From NCBI GenBank assembly GCA_019192445.1, contig JAHCMK010000003.1:372001-436000 (forward strand): a stretch of 64,000 nucleotides of DNA, given 5' to 3'. Origin of the DNA: Oceanococcus sp. HetDA_MAG_MS8 (lineage in GTDB: Bacteria > Pseudomonadota > Gammaproteobacteria > Nevskiales > Oceanococcaceae). Positions within the stretch are counted from its first letter, which is position 1, and every line of letters begins with the position of its first letter. The notes below the pieces were generated by a model. It saw only the letters and a list, made by a program, of their open reading frames with translations, was not told the DNA's origin and searched no databases. Shown in pieces: positions 53,399-63,700 of this stretch. The translations under genes were made by a program, and so were the position numbers.

Positions 53399-55035
53399 CA
53401 GTTGTCGCTACCTGAGTTGTGCTCGCGTTGTCGCCGGGCGCGTTCTTGAGCAGCCTTAACGGCTGGCGGTAAGGCTTGCTTGGCCTTTGCTTGTTGCGCC
53501 CGCGCTTTGGCGAGGGCGGCGGCAACGGCTGCAGAAGTTGCATCAGCGGGCTTGGCCGCCGCGGTCTGCTCGGCCTGGAGCAGGGCTGCTTGCTTGCGTT
53601 GGCGGGCGGCCTCTCGCTCGGCGTGTTCGCGTTGCAGGCGCTTTTCACGCGCGGCGTAACGCGCTTTGGCGTGCTCGGCTTTGCGGCGTTCCACAGCGGC
53701 GTTTGCCAGCTCTGCCTTGGCATAGCGGTAGTACTGCACCAAAGGAATCTCGCTGGGGCACACCACCGCACAGGCGCCACACTCAATGCAGGCATCTAAA
53801 TGTAATTTGGCTGCCGCTTGAAACTCGCGGGCCTGGCTGTGCCAATACAGCTGCTGCGGCAGTAGCCCGGCCGGGCAAACCTCCACACAGTCGCCACAGC
53901 GAATACATGCCCGGCTGGCCGCTGCGGGTTGGATATCGCTCGGTGGGCCCACGAGCAGGCAGTTAAACCCTTTGCTCACCGGCACATCTTTATCGGGTAA
54001 TACCACGCCCATCATGGCCCCACCCATGAGCAAGCGTGGGGCTGGGTCTGGGTGGGTCAGGCCACCGCTGGCTGCAATGAGTTCACTGATGGGAGTGCCC
54101 AGCCGCACCCGCCAATTTCTGGGCTGGGCAATGGCTGTTCCAGTGACGGTGACAATGCGTTCCGTGAGTGGCTGTGACTCTTCCAAGGCTTGCTTCACCG
54201 CCACGGCTGTAGCGACGTTAAACATGGCCAGCCCTAAATCCAGTGGCAGTCCGTCCAGAGGTACCTCCAGACCAGTGAGGCTTTGAATGAGCTGGCGCTC
54301 TCCTCCCTGGGGGTAACGGCTGGGTACTTGGACTAGCTGAATGCGGGCATCGGCGCTGCGCTTCAGCGCTTGATTCACACTATCGATGGCGGCCTGATGA
54401 TGGTCTTCAATGGCAATGCTCAGCCGCTGGGCTCCGCTCGCTGCCAGCAACCATTGGCCACCGCGAATAATGGCAGCGGCATCTTCTAACATGCTGGCCC
54501 CATCACAGGAGATGTAGGGTTCGCATTCGGCGCCATTGAGAATGATGTGCTCAAGCGTGGGCCGATCTACGCCCGCACGGAGCTTTGTTGCACTGGGGAA
54601 ACTGGCTCCCCCGAGACCGACGATGCCTGCCGCGGCAATGCGTTCAATGATGGTTTCAGCGGCGGTAGCGTCAGGGTCGGTATAGCAAGGCCCCAAAGCC
54701 TCGTCGCGGGCTTGGTCTTGCTGATCAGTTTCCAATAGGATGCAGTCAACACTACGGCCTTGATCAAGGTCGCGGGATTCAATGGCGCGCACCCAGCCCG
54801 AGCTGCTGGCATGGACCGCCACGCTCGCAGAAGTGCTGGCTTTGGCGATGAGGTCTCCGCGCAGTACATGCTGCCCTGGCTGCACACAGGGGACAGCGGG
54901 CGGACCTTGATGCTGATGCAGCGGAATCCACAAATGTCTGGGCAGGGGCGCCGCGCAGGTAGCAGCTTGCTCGCCGTAGAGCTTGTTGCCGGCCAGAGCG
55001 AGGCCGCCGCGAAAATCGTGCTGCGCGTTAAGCAT
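53398..55035 (-). CDS. rnfC: Rnf complex subunit C
   Basis: Peripheral iron-sulfur and NADH-binding subunit of 545 residues. The NADH/FMN domain includes GAGxASF-like GLGGASFPSATKL and ILNGAECEPYISCD. Two 4Fe-4S clusters are CIRCGDCVEVCP and CIECGACAVVCP. After about residue 430 the chain becomes a long Ala/Arg/Gln/Lys-rich coiled tail, as in other gammaproteobacterial RnfC but poor in conserved sequence. I chose the ATG at 55035 (TAATG with the rnfB stop) because it gives the FRGG start near residue 7; the frame is open to 55068. Confidence 0.95.
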   Translation of the reverse strand: MLNAQHDFRGGLALAGNKLYGEQAATCAAPLPRHLWIPLHQHQGPPAVPCVQPGQHVLRGDLIAKASTSASVAVHASSSGWVRAIESRDLDQGRSVDCILLETDQQDQARDEALGPCYTDPDATAAETIIERIAAAGIVGLGGASFPSATKLRAGVDRPTLEHIILNGAECEPYISCDGASMLEDAAAIIRGGQWLLAASGAQRLSIAIEDHHQAAIDSVNQALKRSADARIQLVQVPSRYPQGGERQLIQSLTGLEVPLDGLPLDLGLAMFNVATAVAVKQALEESQPLTERIVTVTGTAIAQPRNWRVRLGTPISELIAASGGLTHPDPAPRLLMGGAMMGVVLPDKDVPVSKGFNCLLVGPPSDIQPAAASRACIRCGDCVEVCPAGLLPQQLYWHSQAREFQAAAKLHLDACIECGACAVVCPSEIPLVQYYRYAKAELANAAVERRKAEHAKARYAAREKRLQREHAEREAARQRKQAALLQAEQTAAAKPADATSAAVAAALAKARAQQAKAKQALPPAVKAAQERARRQREHNSGSDN

Positions 55036-55583
55036 TAGGAGGCCGAGTTCTGGGTGGCTTCCGGCCATGCCCAGCGTGGCTGAGCTGTGGGCAGTTCATG
55101 CAGGTCTATACAGTCCACAGGGCATGGGGGGATGCACAACTCACAGCCCGTGCATTCCTCGGTGATCACCGTATGCATCAGCTTGTTCGCCCCGACGATG
55201 GCATCGACGGGGCAGGCCTGAATGCACAGCGTGCAGCCGATGCACTCGTCTTCGCGAATATAGGCCACCACGGGTGATGTTGGCGCGCTACCAAACTCCG
55301 GGTTGAGTGGCTTGGGTTCGCGACCTAACAGCTCTGCAAGAGCAATGACGCCCTCCTCGCCACCCGGCGGGCATTGGTTGATGTCGGCTTCGCCTGCTGC
55401 GATGGCTTCGGCATAAGGGCGGCAGCCTGGGTAAGCGCATTGACCGCACTGTGTTTGCGGCAACAAGGCATCAATGCTGTCGACCAGGGGGTTGCTGTCG
55501 GCCCGCAGCTTATTTGCAGCCCAGCCCAGCGCTAAACCCAGCGCCAAGCATAGGCCGGCAAAAGCCATCACTGCCGACAGCAT
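55035..55583 (-). CDS. rnfB: Rnf complex subunit B
   Basis: Iron-sulfur subunit of 182 residues. An N-terminal membrane helix is followed by the cluster motif [22 protein letters not shown] and two ferredoxin motifs, [18 protein letters not shown] and [15 protein letters not shown]. It passes electrons to RnfC. The start overlaps the rnfA stop by one base. Confidence 0.96.
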   Translation of the reverse strand: MLSAVMAFAGLCLALGLALGWAANKLRADSNPLVDSIDALLPQTQCGQCAYPGCRPYAEAIAAGEADINQCPPGGEEGVIALAELLGREPKPLNPEFGSAPTSPVVAYIREDECIGCTLCIQACPVDAIVGANKLMHTVITEECTGCELCIPPCPVDCIDLHELPTAQPRWAWPEATQNSAS

Positions 55584-56158
55584 CAGGCCAACCCTGCAAA
55601 GCCTAAAAAGGCCAGTGACATGATTCCAGCTGTGATCAAGGCAATGGGCGCGCCTTGGAAAGGAGCAGGGATGTTGGCTGCAGCGAGTCTCTCGCGCAGG
55701 CTAGAAAACACCACCAGCACCAGCGAGAAGCCCACGGCGGCTCCAAAGCCGTAGAACACGGCTTCGCTAAAACTCAATTCTTGACGGGCTTGGAGTAAGG
55801 CCACACCCAGCACGGCGCAGTTTGAGGTGATCAGCGGCAAGTAAATGCCCAGCACCTCGTACAACAAGGGGCTGGTTTTTCGGACCCACATTTCGGTGAG
55901 CTGCACGGAGGCGGCAATCACCACAATGAAACTCAAGGTGCGCAAGTATTCCAGGCCCAGGGGGGCCAGCATGAAGTGCTCGATCAGCCAGCTGCTTGCT
56001 GATGCGAGCGTGAGGACGAAGGTGGTGGCTAAGGCCATACCTAAAGAGCTGCTGCGCTTGTTGGACACGCCCATAAACGGACACAGGCCCAAGAACTGCA
56101 CCAACACAAAGTTGTTCACCAGCACGGTGCCCATAAACAGCAGCCACAATTCGGTCAT
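55583..56158 (-). CDS. rnfA: Rnf complex subunit A
   Basis: Membrane subunit of 191 residues with six helices. The sequence [20 protein letters not shown] is diagnostic, as is [14 protein letters not shown]. First gene of the rnfABCDGE block, 45 bases after metG on the same strand. No nth gene follows the cluster in the window and no rnfH is seen. Confidence 0.96.
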   Translation of the reverse strand: MTELWLLFMGTVLVNNFVLVQFLGLCPFMGVSNKRSSSLGMALATTFVLTLASASSWLIEHFMLAPLGLEYLRTLSFIVVIAASVQLTEMWVRKTSPLLYEVLGIYLPLITSNCAVLGVALLQARQELSFSEAVFYGFGAAVGFSLVLVVFSSLRERLAAANIPAPFQGAPIALITAGIMSLAFLGFAGLA

Positions 56159-56203
56159 TGCCCAGCGCCCGTGCTGTGATGGCTGAGCACCGCATCCACC
56201 GCC

Positions 56204-57820
56204 TTAGTGCAATGCCGCGAGCGCCTTCTCATCAATCCGGCTGAGCAAATTGTTGTAGGGGTCGATATCGACGGCCAACAAGGGTTGCGCGCGCTCAGAC
56301 CACGTCGGTAGCCCGTGTAACCAGTCGCCGACCCGGCTCGCCGTACTGGGTAGGATGGGCTGAAGGTAAAGGCTGAGCAGGCGGAACAAATTAATGGCCG
56401 TGGTGCACACCGGCAACACTTCGTCGGCATGCTCGGGGTCTTTGGCCAAACTCCAGGGCGCACGCTCGGCCACATAGGCATTGGCTTTATCGGCTAAGGC
56501 CATGATCTGCCGCACGGCTTGTCCACTTTCACGGGCGGCATAAGCTTGGCCAATGGCGTCGCCGGCTGCGGCGAATTCGGCCACCAATTCCGGCCGGTCC
56601 AGCTCGCTTGCTAGGCGTCCCTCGCCAATTTTCTTCACAAAGCCTGCGCAGCGGGCGGCGATGTTGACGTATTTCCCAATCAGGTCGGAGTTCACTCGAC
56701 TGCGGAAGTCCTCCAGGTTGAGATCGACGTCATCAACGCCGGCTCCGAGTTTGGCGGCAAAGTAATAGCGCAAATACTCGGCAGGTAGCTGCTGCAGGTA
56801 TTGCCGCGCGGTGATGAAGGTGCCACGCGACTTAGACATCTTCTCGCCGTTAACGGTGAGAAAGCCATGGGCATGAATGCCACTGGGAGGCTTTAGGCCT
56901 GCGCCTTGAAGCATCGCCGGCCAAAACAGAGCGTGGAAATAGGTGATGTCTTTACCAATGACGTGAAAGACTTCGGTGTCGCTGTCGGCACTCCAGGCGG
57001 CCCAAGGGTCAGTGCCAGTGCCTGCAAGAAAATGCATCCAGCTGGCGATGTATCCCACCGGGGCATCGACCCACACATAAAAATACTTGCCGGGTGCGCC
57101 TGGAATTTCGAAGCCGAAATAGGGGGCGTCCCTGGAAATATCCCAATCCTTGAGGCCGGCCTCAAACCACTCCTGCAACTTGGCTTTGACGGCTTGCTGT
57201 AGCTGGGCCGAATCCAGCCAGCCTCGCAAGAAGCCTTCAAAGTCGCCAAGCTTGAAGAAAAAGTGCTCGCTGGGGCGCTGTTCAGGCGCAGCGCCCGAGA
57301 GTGCCGAGCGCGCGTCTTTGAGGTCTAGAGGATCGTAGGTGGCACCGCAAACCTCGCAAGCATCACCATATTGGTCAGGCGCATCACAGTGTGGGCAGGT
57401 TCCACGGATGAATCGATCGGGAAGAAACATTTTCTCCACCGGGTCCCAGGCTTGCTCGATCGTGCGCTTGGCGATGTGACCGGCGGCATCCAGAGCGGTG
57501 TAGATGCGCTCCAAGGCCTCGCGATTTTCTTCGCTGTGGGTGCTATGGAAGTGATCGAAGCCAATCAAAAACTCCCCATAATCGCGTTGATGTTCAGCGC
57601 TCACTTGTTGTACCAGCTGGGCTGGCTCCAGGCCTTCCTTTTGGGCCTTGAGCATGATCGGCGTGCCGTGGGCATCGGAGCCGCAGATGTAGTGCACCTC
57701 ATGTCCTTGCATGCGCATGGCGCGGGCAAAAACGTCGGTTTGTACAGCCTCAATCATGTGGCCCAGGTGGAGCGGGCCATTGGCGTAAGTGAGGGCACTG
57801 GTGAGCAGGATGCGACGCAT
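56204..57820 (-). CDS. metG: methionyl-tRNA synthetase, short form
   Basis: Class I synthetase of 538 residues that charges tRNA-Met. HLGH is at 18-21 and KMSKS at 327-331. Four Cys in CPHCDAPDQYGDACEVCG bind zinc. The tRNA anticodon domain follows. The C-terminal EMAP-like dimerisation domain of E. coli MetG is absent; the chain ends in IDEKALAALH, so this is the short type rather than a truncation, as the stop lies just 45 bases before rnfA. Divergent from mrp. Confidence 0.95.
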   Translation of the reverse strand: MRRILLTSALTYANGPLHLGHMIEAVQTDVFARAMRMQGHEVHYICGSDAHGTPIMLKAQKEGLEPAQLVQQVSAEHQRDYGEFLIGFDHFHSTHSEENREALERIYTALDAAGHIAKRTIEQAWDPVEKMFLPDRFIRGTCPHCDAPDQYGDACEVCGATYDPLDLKDARSALSGAAPEQRPSEHFFFKLGDFEGFLRGWLDSAQLQQAVKAKLQEWFEAGLKDWDISRDAPYFGFEIPGAPGKYFYVWVDAPVGYIASWMHFLAGTGTDPWAAWSADSDTEVFHVIGKDITYFHALFWPAMLQGAGLKPPSGIHAHGFLTVNGEKMSKSRGTFITARQYLQQLPAEYLRYYFAAKLGAGVDDVDLNLEDFRSRVNSDLIGKYVNIAARCAGFVKKIGEGRLASELDRPELVAEFAAAGDAIGQAYAARESGQAVRQIMALADKANAYVAERAPWSLAKDPEHADEVLPVCTTAINLFRLLSLYLQPILPSTASRVGDWLHGLPTWSERAQPLLAVDIDPYNNLLSRIDEKALAALH

Positions 57821-57975
57821 CGCGATGGCACCGTCGGGGTCAACAAGAGAACCTGCTATTTTGCCACAGCAGACCGCGCATTCGGCTGGGCGTAGTGCGG
57901 CTAGGCCACATTGTTACTGTGCTTGAGCGGCGCTGCTACCATTAGCGGCTGAATCTGTTAGCGAACCCGCCACCG

Positions 57976-59031
57976 TTGGATATTGACACTCTCAGGGTGC
58001 TCTTGGCCCGCTATCCGCAGAGCTGGTTGGCACCTGTGCTGACATCCGCACTGCGTCATGTTGAGCCTACGGCAGTGCGCCTCGAGCTGCCGGTGCCGGC
58101 GCAGCGTTGGGCACCTGTGCTCAAGGCCGAAATCGCTGAGTTCTTGCAGGCACAGGTGAGTGGTTGGCAGCCCGCGATAGAGCTCGATTGGGCCGTCGCT
58201 CCGCAGCCTGTACAAGGCGCACTGAAACGTATTCCGAACATTTCTAATGTCATTGCTGTGGCTTCCGGCAAAGGTGGCGTGGGTAAGTCCACCGTGGCCG
58301 CAAACTTAGCGTTGGCCCTGGCCGCGGAAGGCGCCACGGTCGGCATGCTGGACGCTGATATTTATGGCCCAAGCCAGCCCTTAATGTTGGGCGTGGCTGA
58401 TAAAAAGCCGGCCGTAGAGGCCAGCAAGAAAATGCACCCAGTTATGGCGCATGGGGTTGCCCTCATGTCTATAGGCTTGCTGGTCGACCCTGCAGACCCG
58501 ATGATTTGGCGTGGTCCCATGGTGACGCAAGCGCTGCAGCAGATGCTGGCGGAAACCCGCTGGCCAGAGCTGGACTATCTCATCGTCGATTTGCCACCAG
58601 GTACGGGCGATACGCAGTTGTCTTTAGCGCAGCGTATTCCTGTGAGCGGCGCGCTGATTGTGACTACGCCGCAGGAAATGGCTTTGCTGGATGCGCGAAA
58701 GGGTCTGCGCATGTTCGAAAAGGTGGGTATCAGCGTGTTGGGCGTGGTCGAAAACATGGCGGGCCACACCTGTTCCCAATGTGGGCACGTAGACCCGGTG
58801 TTTGATAGCGGCGGTGCGCAAATGATGGCCGAACAATTTGGGGTTGAGGTCTTGGGCTCGTTGCCGCTTGCCGGGTCGATTCGCGCACAAGCGGACGCGG
58901 GCCGACCTACGATGGTGGCCGAACCAGAGTCACCGCTGGCCATGCGTTACCTGCAGCTTGCCCGACGCGCCGCAACGGCGTTGGCAGGAGCAGGCGCTGC
59001 AGAATTTCCCGAGATCGTCATTGAGTCTTAG
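57976..59031 (+). CDS. apbC: Mrp/ApbC iron-sulfur carrier ATPase
   Basis: P-loop NTPase of 351 residues that carries Fe-S clusters to apo-proteins. An N-terminal MIP18-like part (1-75) precedes the deviant Walker A SGKGGVGKST (97-106), the DADIYGPSQP segment, and the C266-x-x-C269 pair in CSQCGH. It starts with TTG at 57976; no ATG occurs in the N-terminal part, and an in-frame stop lies at 57943. It shares a 155-base divergent region with metG. Confidence 0.95.
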   Translation: MDIDTLRVLLARYPQSWLAPVLTSALRHVEPTAVRLELPVPAQRWAPVLKAEIAEFLQAQVSGWQPAIELDWAVAPQPVQGALKRIPNISNVIAVASGKGGVGKSTVAANLALALAAEGATVGMLDADIYGPSQPLMLGVADKKPAVEASKKMHPVMAHGVALMSIGLLVDPADPMIWRGPMVTQALQQMLAETRWPELDYLIVDLPPGTGDTQLSLAQRIPVSGALIVTTPQEMALLDARKGLRMFEKVGISVLGVVENMAGHTCSQCGHVDPVFDSGGAQMMAEQFGVEVLGSLPLAGSIRAQADAGRPTMVAEPESPLAMRYLQLARRAATALAGAGAAEFPEIVIES

Positions 59032-59037
59032 AACATT

Positions 59038-59604
59038 ATGAGTATTAAATCGGACCGCTGGATTACTGAGCAGGCGCGTCGAGGCATGATCGAACCCTTT
59101 GCTGAAGAGCAAGTGCGTTCCAACAGCCGCGGCGAAAAAATGGTGAGCTATGGCGTGTCCAGTTACGGCTATGACGTGCGCTGTGCCAGCGAGTTCAAAA
59201 TTTTCACCAACATCAATAGTGCTGTGGTCGACCCCAAAAACTTCTCCGATGGAAGTTTTGTGAGTTATGAGGGGGATATCTGCATCATCCCGCCGAACTC
59301 TTTTGCCCTGGCGCGTACGGTGGAATATTTCCGAATCCCTCGCGATGTGCTGACCATTTGCTTGGGTAAGAGCACTTATGCCCGCTGCGGCATTATCGTG
59401 AATGTCACTCCCTTGGAGCCGGAGTGGGAAGGCCATGTGACCTTGGAATTTTCCAACACCACTCCCTTGCCGGCGAAAATTTATGCGAATGAAGGAGTGG
59501 CGCAAATGCTCTTTCTGCAATCGGACGAAGTGTGTAAGACCTCGTACGCTGATCGCGCTGGGAAGTATCAAGGGCAGCAGGGCGTCACCCTGCCGCGCGC
59601 TTAA
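59038..59604 (+). CDS. dcd: dCTP deaminase
   Basis: Trimeric dUTPase-fold enzyme of 188 residues that makes dUTP from dCTP for thymidylate synthesis. Motifs are [38 protein letters not shown] (catalytic Arg and Glu) and the C-terminal closing segment [13 protein letters not shown]. It follows apbC by six bases and is probably cotranscribed. Confidence 0.97.
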   Translation: MSIKSDRWITEQARRGMIEPFAEEQVRSNSRGEKMVSYGVSSYGYDVRCASEFKIFTNINSAVVDPKNFSDGSFVSYEGDICIIPPNSFALARTVEYFRIPRDVLTICLGKSTYARCGIIVNVTPLEPEWEGHVTLEFSNTTPLPAKIYANEGVAQMLFLQSDEVCKTSYADRAGKYQGQQGVTLPRA

Positions 59605-59942
59605 TCGGCGCAGCTTGATCTGACCGACGTCCCAACTATGGTGTGGGAGTCATCACTGCCTGAGTAGAGCAACCTGTGCGGTTCCGAGCATTGATGCCCT
59701 GCAAAGGGTCTTGGGCCTGCGCTGCGGCGACTCTGAGGCGATTCCGGTTGCTGGGCTGACTGTAGCCCACGGGTGTCAGCTGGGTGGGACCAAAAAATAA
59801 ATCTCTACAAATCGCGGTTTTGACGCGACGTTAGCAGCGCTGACTGCTATATTGCGGTCACCGCGTGTATGCACGGTCATCAGAACTCAGTTTGCTATGG
59901 ATTGAGCCTGATGGGGTTTTATTTTGATTTGACATAGCGTTG
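59605..59942. other. 338-base non-coding region upstream of the RRM gene
   Basis: I see no gene here. The 3' part holds a promoter and an 80-base leader for the RNA-binding protein. The rest contains only short dyads such as GGGCT-N8-AGCCC near 59751 and is otherwise featureless. Confidence 0.6.
59846..59853 (+). promoter_or_regulatory. extended -10 promoter for the RRM gene
   Basis: TG-C-TATATT matches an extended -10 element. TTGACG lies 22 bases upstream, too far for a standard -35. The predicted transcript starts near 59860, leaving an 83-base leader that could fold, as in cold-shock RNA-binding protein genes. Confidence 0.45.
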
Positions 59943-60269
59943 ATGAGTTCGATGACTAACATCTATGTAGGAAACCTGTCCTTCCGGACGGACGACGAAG
60001 GCTTGCGGGCCGCTTTTGCTGAATTTGGCGAGGTGAGCTCGGCTAAAGTCGTGATGGACCGGGAAACCGGCCGTTCGCGGGGCTTTGGTTTCGTAGAAAT
60101 GCCTGACGCTTCAGCTGCTCAAGCTGCGATTGAAGGCACCAACGGTAAAGACCTAGAAGGTCGTAACCTGCGCGTGAACGAGGCTCGTCCTCGTGAAGAT
60201 CGCCCACGTAACGGTGGCGGCGGTTTCGGCGGTCAGCGCCGGGCTGGCGGCGGCGGTGGCCGTTTCTAA
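59943..60269 (+). CDS. RRM-type glycine-rich RNA-binding protein
   Basis: Small RNA-binding protein of 108 residues. One RRM domain has RNP2 IYVGNL and RNP1 RGFGFVEM, and a Gly/Arg-rich tail (PRNGGGGFGGQRRAGGGGGRF) follows. Similar bacterial proteins are induced by cold. Start candidates are TTG at 59940, ATG at 59943 and ATG at 59952; none has a clear ribosome site, which fits control by leader folding. A strong terminator follows. Confidence 0.92.
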   Translation: MSSMTNIYVGNLSFRTDDEGLRAAFAEFGEVSSAKVVMDRETGRSRGFGFVEMPDASAAQAAIEGTNGKDLEGRNLRVNEARPREDRPRNGGGGFGGQRRAGGGGGRF

Positions 60270-60319
60270 GATCCGTGTGATCCAGCCAGCGTAATTGCTG
60301 GCGAATCGAGGGACATTGG

Positions 60320-60353
60320 GCCCGTGGTGCGGAAACGCACCGCGGGCTTTTCT
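60320..60353 (+). terminator. intrinsic terminator with GAAA tetraloop
   Basis: GCCCGTGGTGCG pairs over twelve bases (one G-U) with CGCACCGCGGGC across a GAAA tetraloop, and TTTTCT follows at once. It lies 50 bases after the RRM gene. Confidence 0.92.
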
Positions 60354-60570
60354 ATTTGTGGCTTGGGGAAGTACTGAAGAAATCTGCGCGCGAAGCAAGG
60401 TGGTCCGCTGCCGGAGCGCAGAAGCCGCAGCATATGGGCGTATGTGAGGCTTCTTTTGTTGACTGGCGAGCACCGCCGGCGGGTCAGATTGCGAGCACAG
60501 CGGTTTATGCAGTGTTTCCTGAGGGCGCGCCGCCAACAAGCACCATGCCCGCGACAAAAGGCCAGACTCG

Positions 60571-60582
60571 CGCAAATTTGCG
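60571..60582. promoter_or_regulatory. perfect 12-base palindrome upstream of pcs
   Basis: CGCAAATTTGCG, about 197 bases before the pcs ATG. Its symmetry and position suggest a dimer-binding site, but the binding protein is unknown. Confidence 0.35.
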
Positions 60583-60778
60583 GGCGTGCTCACAGGCCGC
60601 TATTTTCTTCAAGAAGCTAGAAATTAGATGAACTTGTTGGCGCTAAGCCTCACTGAAGCGCAGTTCCTAGGCTGAGCGTCGTTGCTTACGCTTGGCCGCG
60701 TCGCCAGCGCGGGCTTGCGCAGCCAGACTGACGCCTGCTTCCATGGCAGCCGTTGGAATCGACAGGAGGAGACCGTCG

Positions 60779-63700
60779 ATGGCCGCGTCAATCATGGCTT
60801 GGGGCCGGTTGCAGGATGCAGCCGACGAAGCACAACATCGCCGGGCTGCCCAGGCCGATCCGGGTGCTTATCACGGCACTATTGCTGCTGCGGAGCTGCA
60901 TTGGTACGCCAACGGCTGTTGGCTGAGCTACGATCCCGAGCAACAGGCTTGGAGCGGCTTTGCTGCGACCGATGGGCGCACTCCCCATGCCCTGCCAGAA
61001 GCAGACTGGAGACCCTGGCATACAGCATTTGACGACTCCGATGCTCCCTTTTACCGCTGGTTTATGGGCGCGCAAACGAATGCCTGCTTCAACGAAGTGG
61101 ATCGTCATGTACTGCAAGGGCGCGGCGCCGCAACCGCCATCATTTTCGAAGGTGATCGTTGGGATCCCTCACTCAACGAGGGCAAAGGTGGTCCGGTCCA
61201 TCAGCAGCACATCAGCTACAGGCAGCTGCTGCGCGAAACCATTATCCGTGCGCGCGTTCTTCACAACTTGGGTTTAGGGCGCGGTGACCGAATCGCGCTG
61301 AATCTGCCCAATATTCCAGAGCAGATTTACTACACCGAGGCCGCCAAACGACTGGGCATCATTTACACCCCGGTGTTTGGAGGCTTCTCAGCCAAAACAC
61401 TCTCGGATCGTATCTACGATGCCGGTGCCAAGGTAGTGATTACCGCGGACGGTGGTTATCGCAATGCCGAGGTCGTCCCCTTTAAAGAGGCCTACACCGA
61501 TCCGGCCTTAGACAACTTTATCCCTTTGGCGACGGGGCTTAAGGTCTTGCAAGAGGTGCTGGAAGGCACCGAGCTTTCGGCCGAGGTTTGTAGTCGTATC
61601 CAGGCGCGTGTCGCAGCCGCATTACGCGGTGAAATTACGCTAGAGCGCAGCGACATTATGCGTGAGTTAGGGCAGGTCCTGGCTGCCGAATCGCAACTCT
61701 CGCCTACAGTACTGGCGGCTGTACGCACGCAGGTCGCAAGCAGCTTGGCCGCTGCCGAGCATATCGTGCAAACCGTTGTTGTGGTTCGCTACACCGGCCA
61801 GGATGTGGTGGTGCAGGATCGCGATCAATGGTCCGCTGAACTGGTCCAGCAGGCCACCCAGCAGGCCTTTGCCGAAGTGGGCATTCCAGAACTGGCCGAT
61901 GCCGCCGCCGCACACTTGGAGGGGCTGGATGATCGGGACTACTGGCAGGCGCTCAACGCTATCCACCCGGCACTGCCGCTGCCCGCAGATACGCCGCTGT
62001 TCATCATTTACACCTCAGGCTCTACCGGCAAGCCTAAAGGCGTGGTGCACACCCACGGCGGTTGGTTAGCTGGCATCAGCCACACCATGCGTATGGTCTT
62101 CGCAGCGGGGCCGGAGGATCGGCTCTATGTGATTGCTGACCCCGGCTGGATAACCGGACAGTCGTATCTCATCGCCGCACCACTGGCCTTGGGCATGTCG
62201 ACAGTGGTCGCGGAGGGCTCGCCCTTGTTTCCGCACGCAGGGCGTTTTGCCTCCATCATTCAGAGGCATGAGGTCACCATTTTTAAGGCTGGCTCCACCT
62301 TCCTCAAAGCCGTGATGACTGACCCGGCCAGTACAGCCGATCTACAAAGCTACTCCATGGCGGCATTGAAGGTGGCAACCTTCTGCGCCGAGCCGGTATC
62401 ACCGGCCGTGCAGCAATTTGCCATGCAGCAGGTCTGCGAGCGTTACATCAATTCGTACTGGGCCACCGAACATGGAGGCATGGTGTTTTCCTGTCCTTGG
62501 GGAGATCACAAGAATCTTGCCCCGGATGCCAAGACCTGGGCTTTACCCTGGATCGATGCCCAAGTGCGAATCGCCGAGGAGCAAGATGAGCAAGGGCAGG
62601 CCACACAGTGGCGCCTAGCCGAAGAGGGTGAAAAGGGTGAACTAGTCATCCAGCAGCCCTATCCCTATCTGGCACGCACCATTTGGGGCGATGCGCAGAA
62701 CCTGCACAGTGAGCAGTGGAAAGGTGATTTGGAGCGCTTCAGCCAAGTCTATTTTCAACGCTGGTCTGGCGGATGGGCCTACACCCAGGGTGATTACGCG
62801 CGCCGACATGCCGATGGTGGCTTTACCCTGCATGGGCGCTCCGATGATGTGATTAATGTCTCCGGCCACCGCCTAGGCACCGAAGAGATCGAAGGCGCTA
62901 TCCTACGTGACAAGGTGCTCCGTGCAGACTCGCCCGTGGGTAATGCCGTAGTCGTCGGAGCGCCCCATGCCGAGAAGGGCGAAACGCCCGTCGCCTTTCT
63001 GATCCCCGCGCCTGGCGCACGGATCAGCGATGATGATCTGGACCGGCTCAAGGGTTTGGTGCGGGACGAAAAAGGCGTGACCGCAGTGCCCGGGGACTTT
63101 CTGGTGGTGTCGGGTTTTCCCGAAACCCGTTCCGGCAAGTACATGCGCCGCACCCTGCGCGGCATTTTGCTGGATCAACCCCTGGGCGATTTATCCACCT
63201 TGCGCAACCCGGAAGTGGTGGAGGAAATTCGCGAGGTGGTGGAGGCTTGGCGCAATCTCGGACAGCTGGGCGAGGTGCGCAATATTGTGCAGACCTACCG
63301 CTATTTGCGCTGGGAGACGCATAGCCTCAGTGCCGACACCAGTGTCGCTCTGCTTTGGGTCAATCACCCGCCCGTGAACGCGCTCAATGAACGGGCTCTG
63401 GATGAGCTGAACACGGTTCTGCAGCATATTCGCGACAAGCCAGACATCCGGGGGTTGGTGATATCTGGCGCCGGCCGGGCCTTTGTGGCCGGGGCCGATG
63501 TCAAAGAATTGCTCGACGTGGGCGAGGCCGGCGATATGGATAGCGCTCGCACCCCTCCAAATGCTGCGCAAACAGCCTTTGCTGCCTTGGAGAATCTGCC
63601 GATTCCGGTGCTGGCGGCTGTGAATGGCCCTGCACTGGGCGGTGGCTGTGAGTTAGCCCTGGCCTGCGCCTACTTGGTGGCGGATGGTCATGCTCAATTT

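Larger units (their letters stand above)
60270..60778. other. 509-base intergenic region before pcs
   Basis: It contains the RRM terminator at 60320-60353, then 425 bases with no supported gene, which should hold the pcs promoter and leader. A 12-base palindrome lies at 60571-60582 and TTCTT-C-AAGAA soon after. A 91-codon frame at 60356-60631 has no family features and is not supported. Confidence 0.65.

Noticed and set aside
53235-53795. Reverse-strand frame of 186 codons rich in Pro and Arg
   Set aside because: It is an alternative frame of the Ala/Gln-rich tail of rnfC and the start of rnfD, with no ribosome site or family.
60356-60631. Frame of 91 codons before pcs
   Set aside because: No domain, no ribosome site and composition unlike neighbouring genes; it starts right after the RRM terminator.
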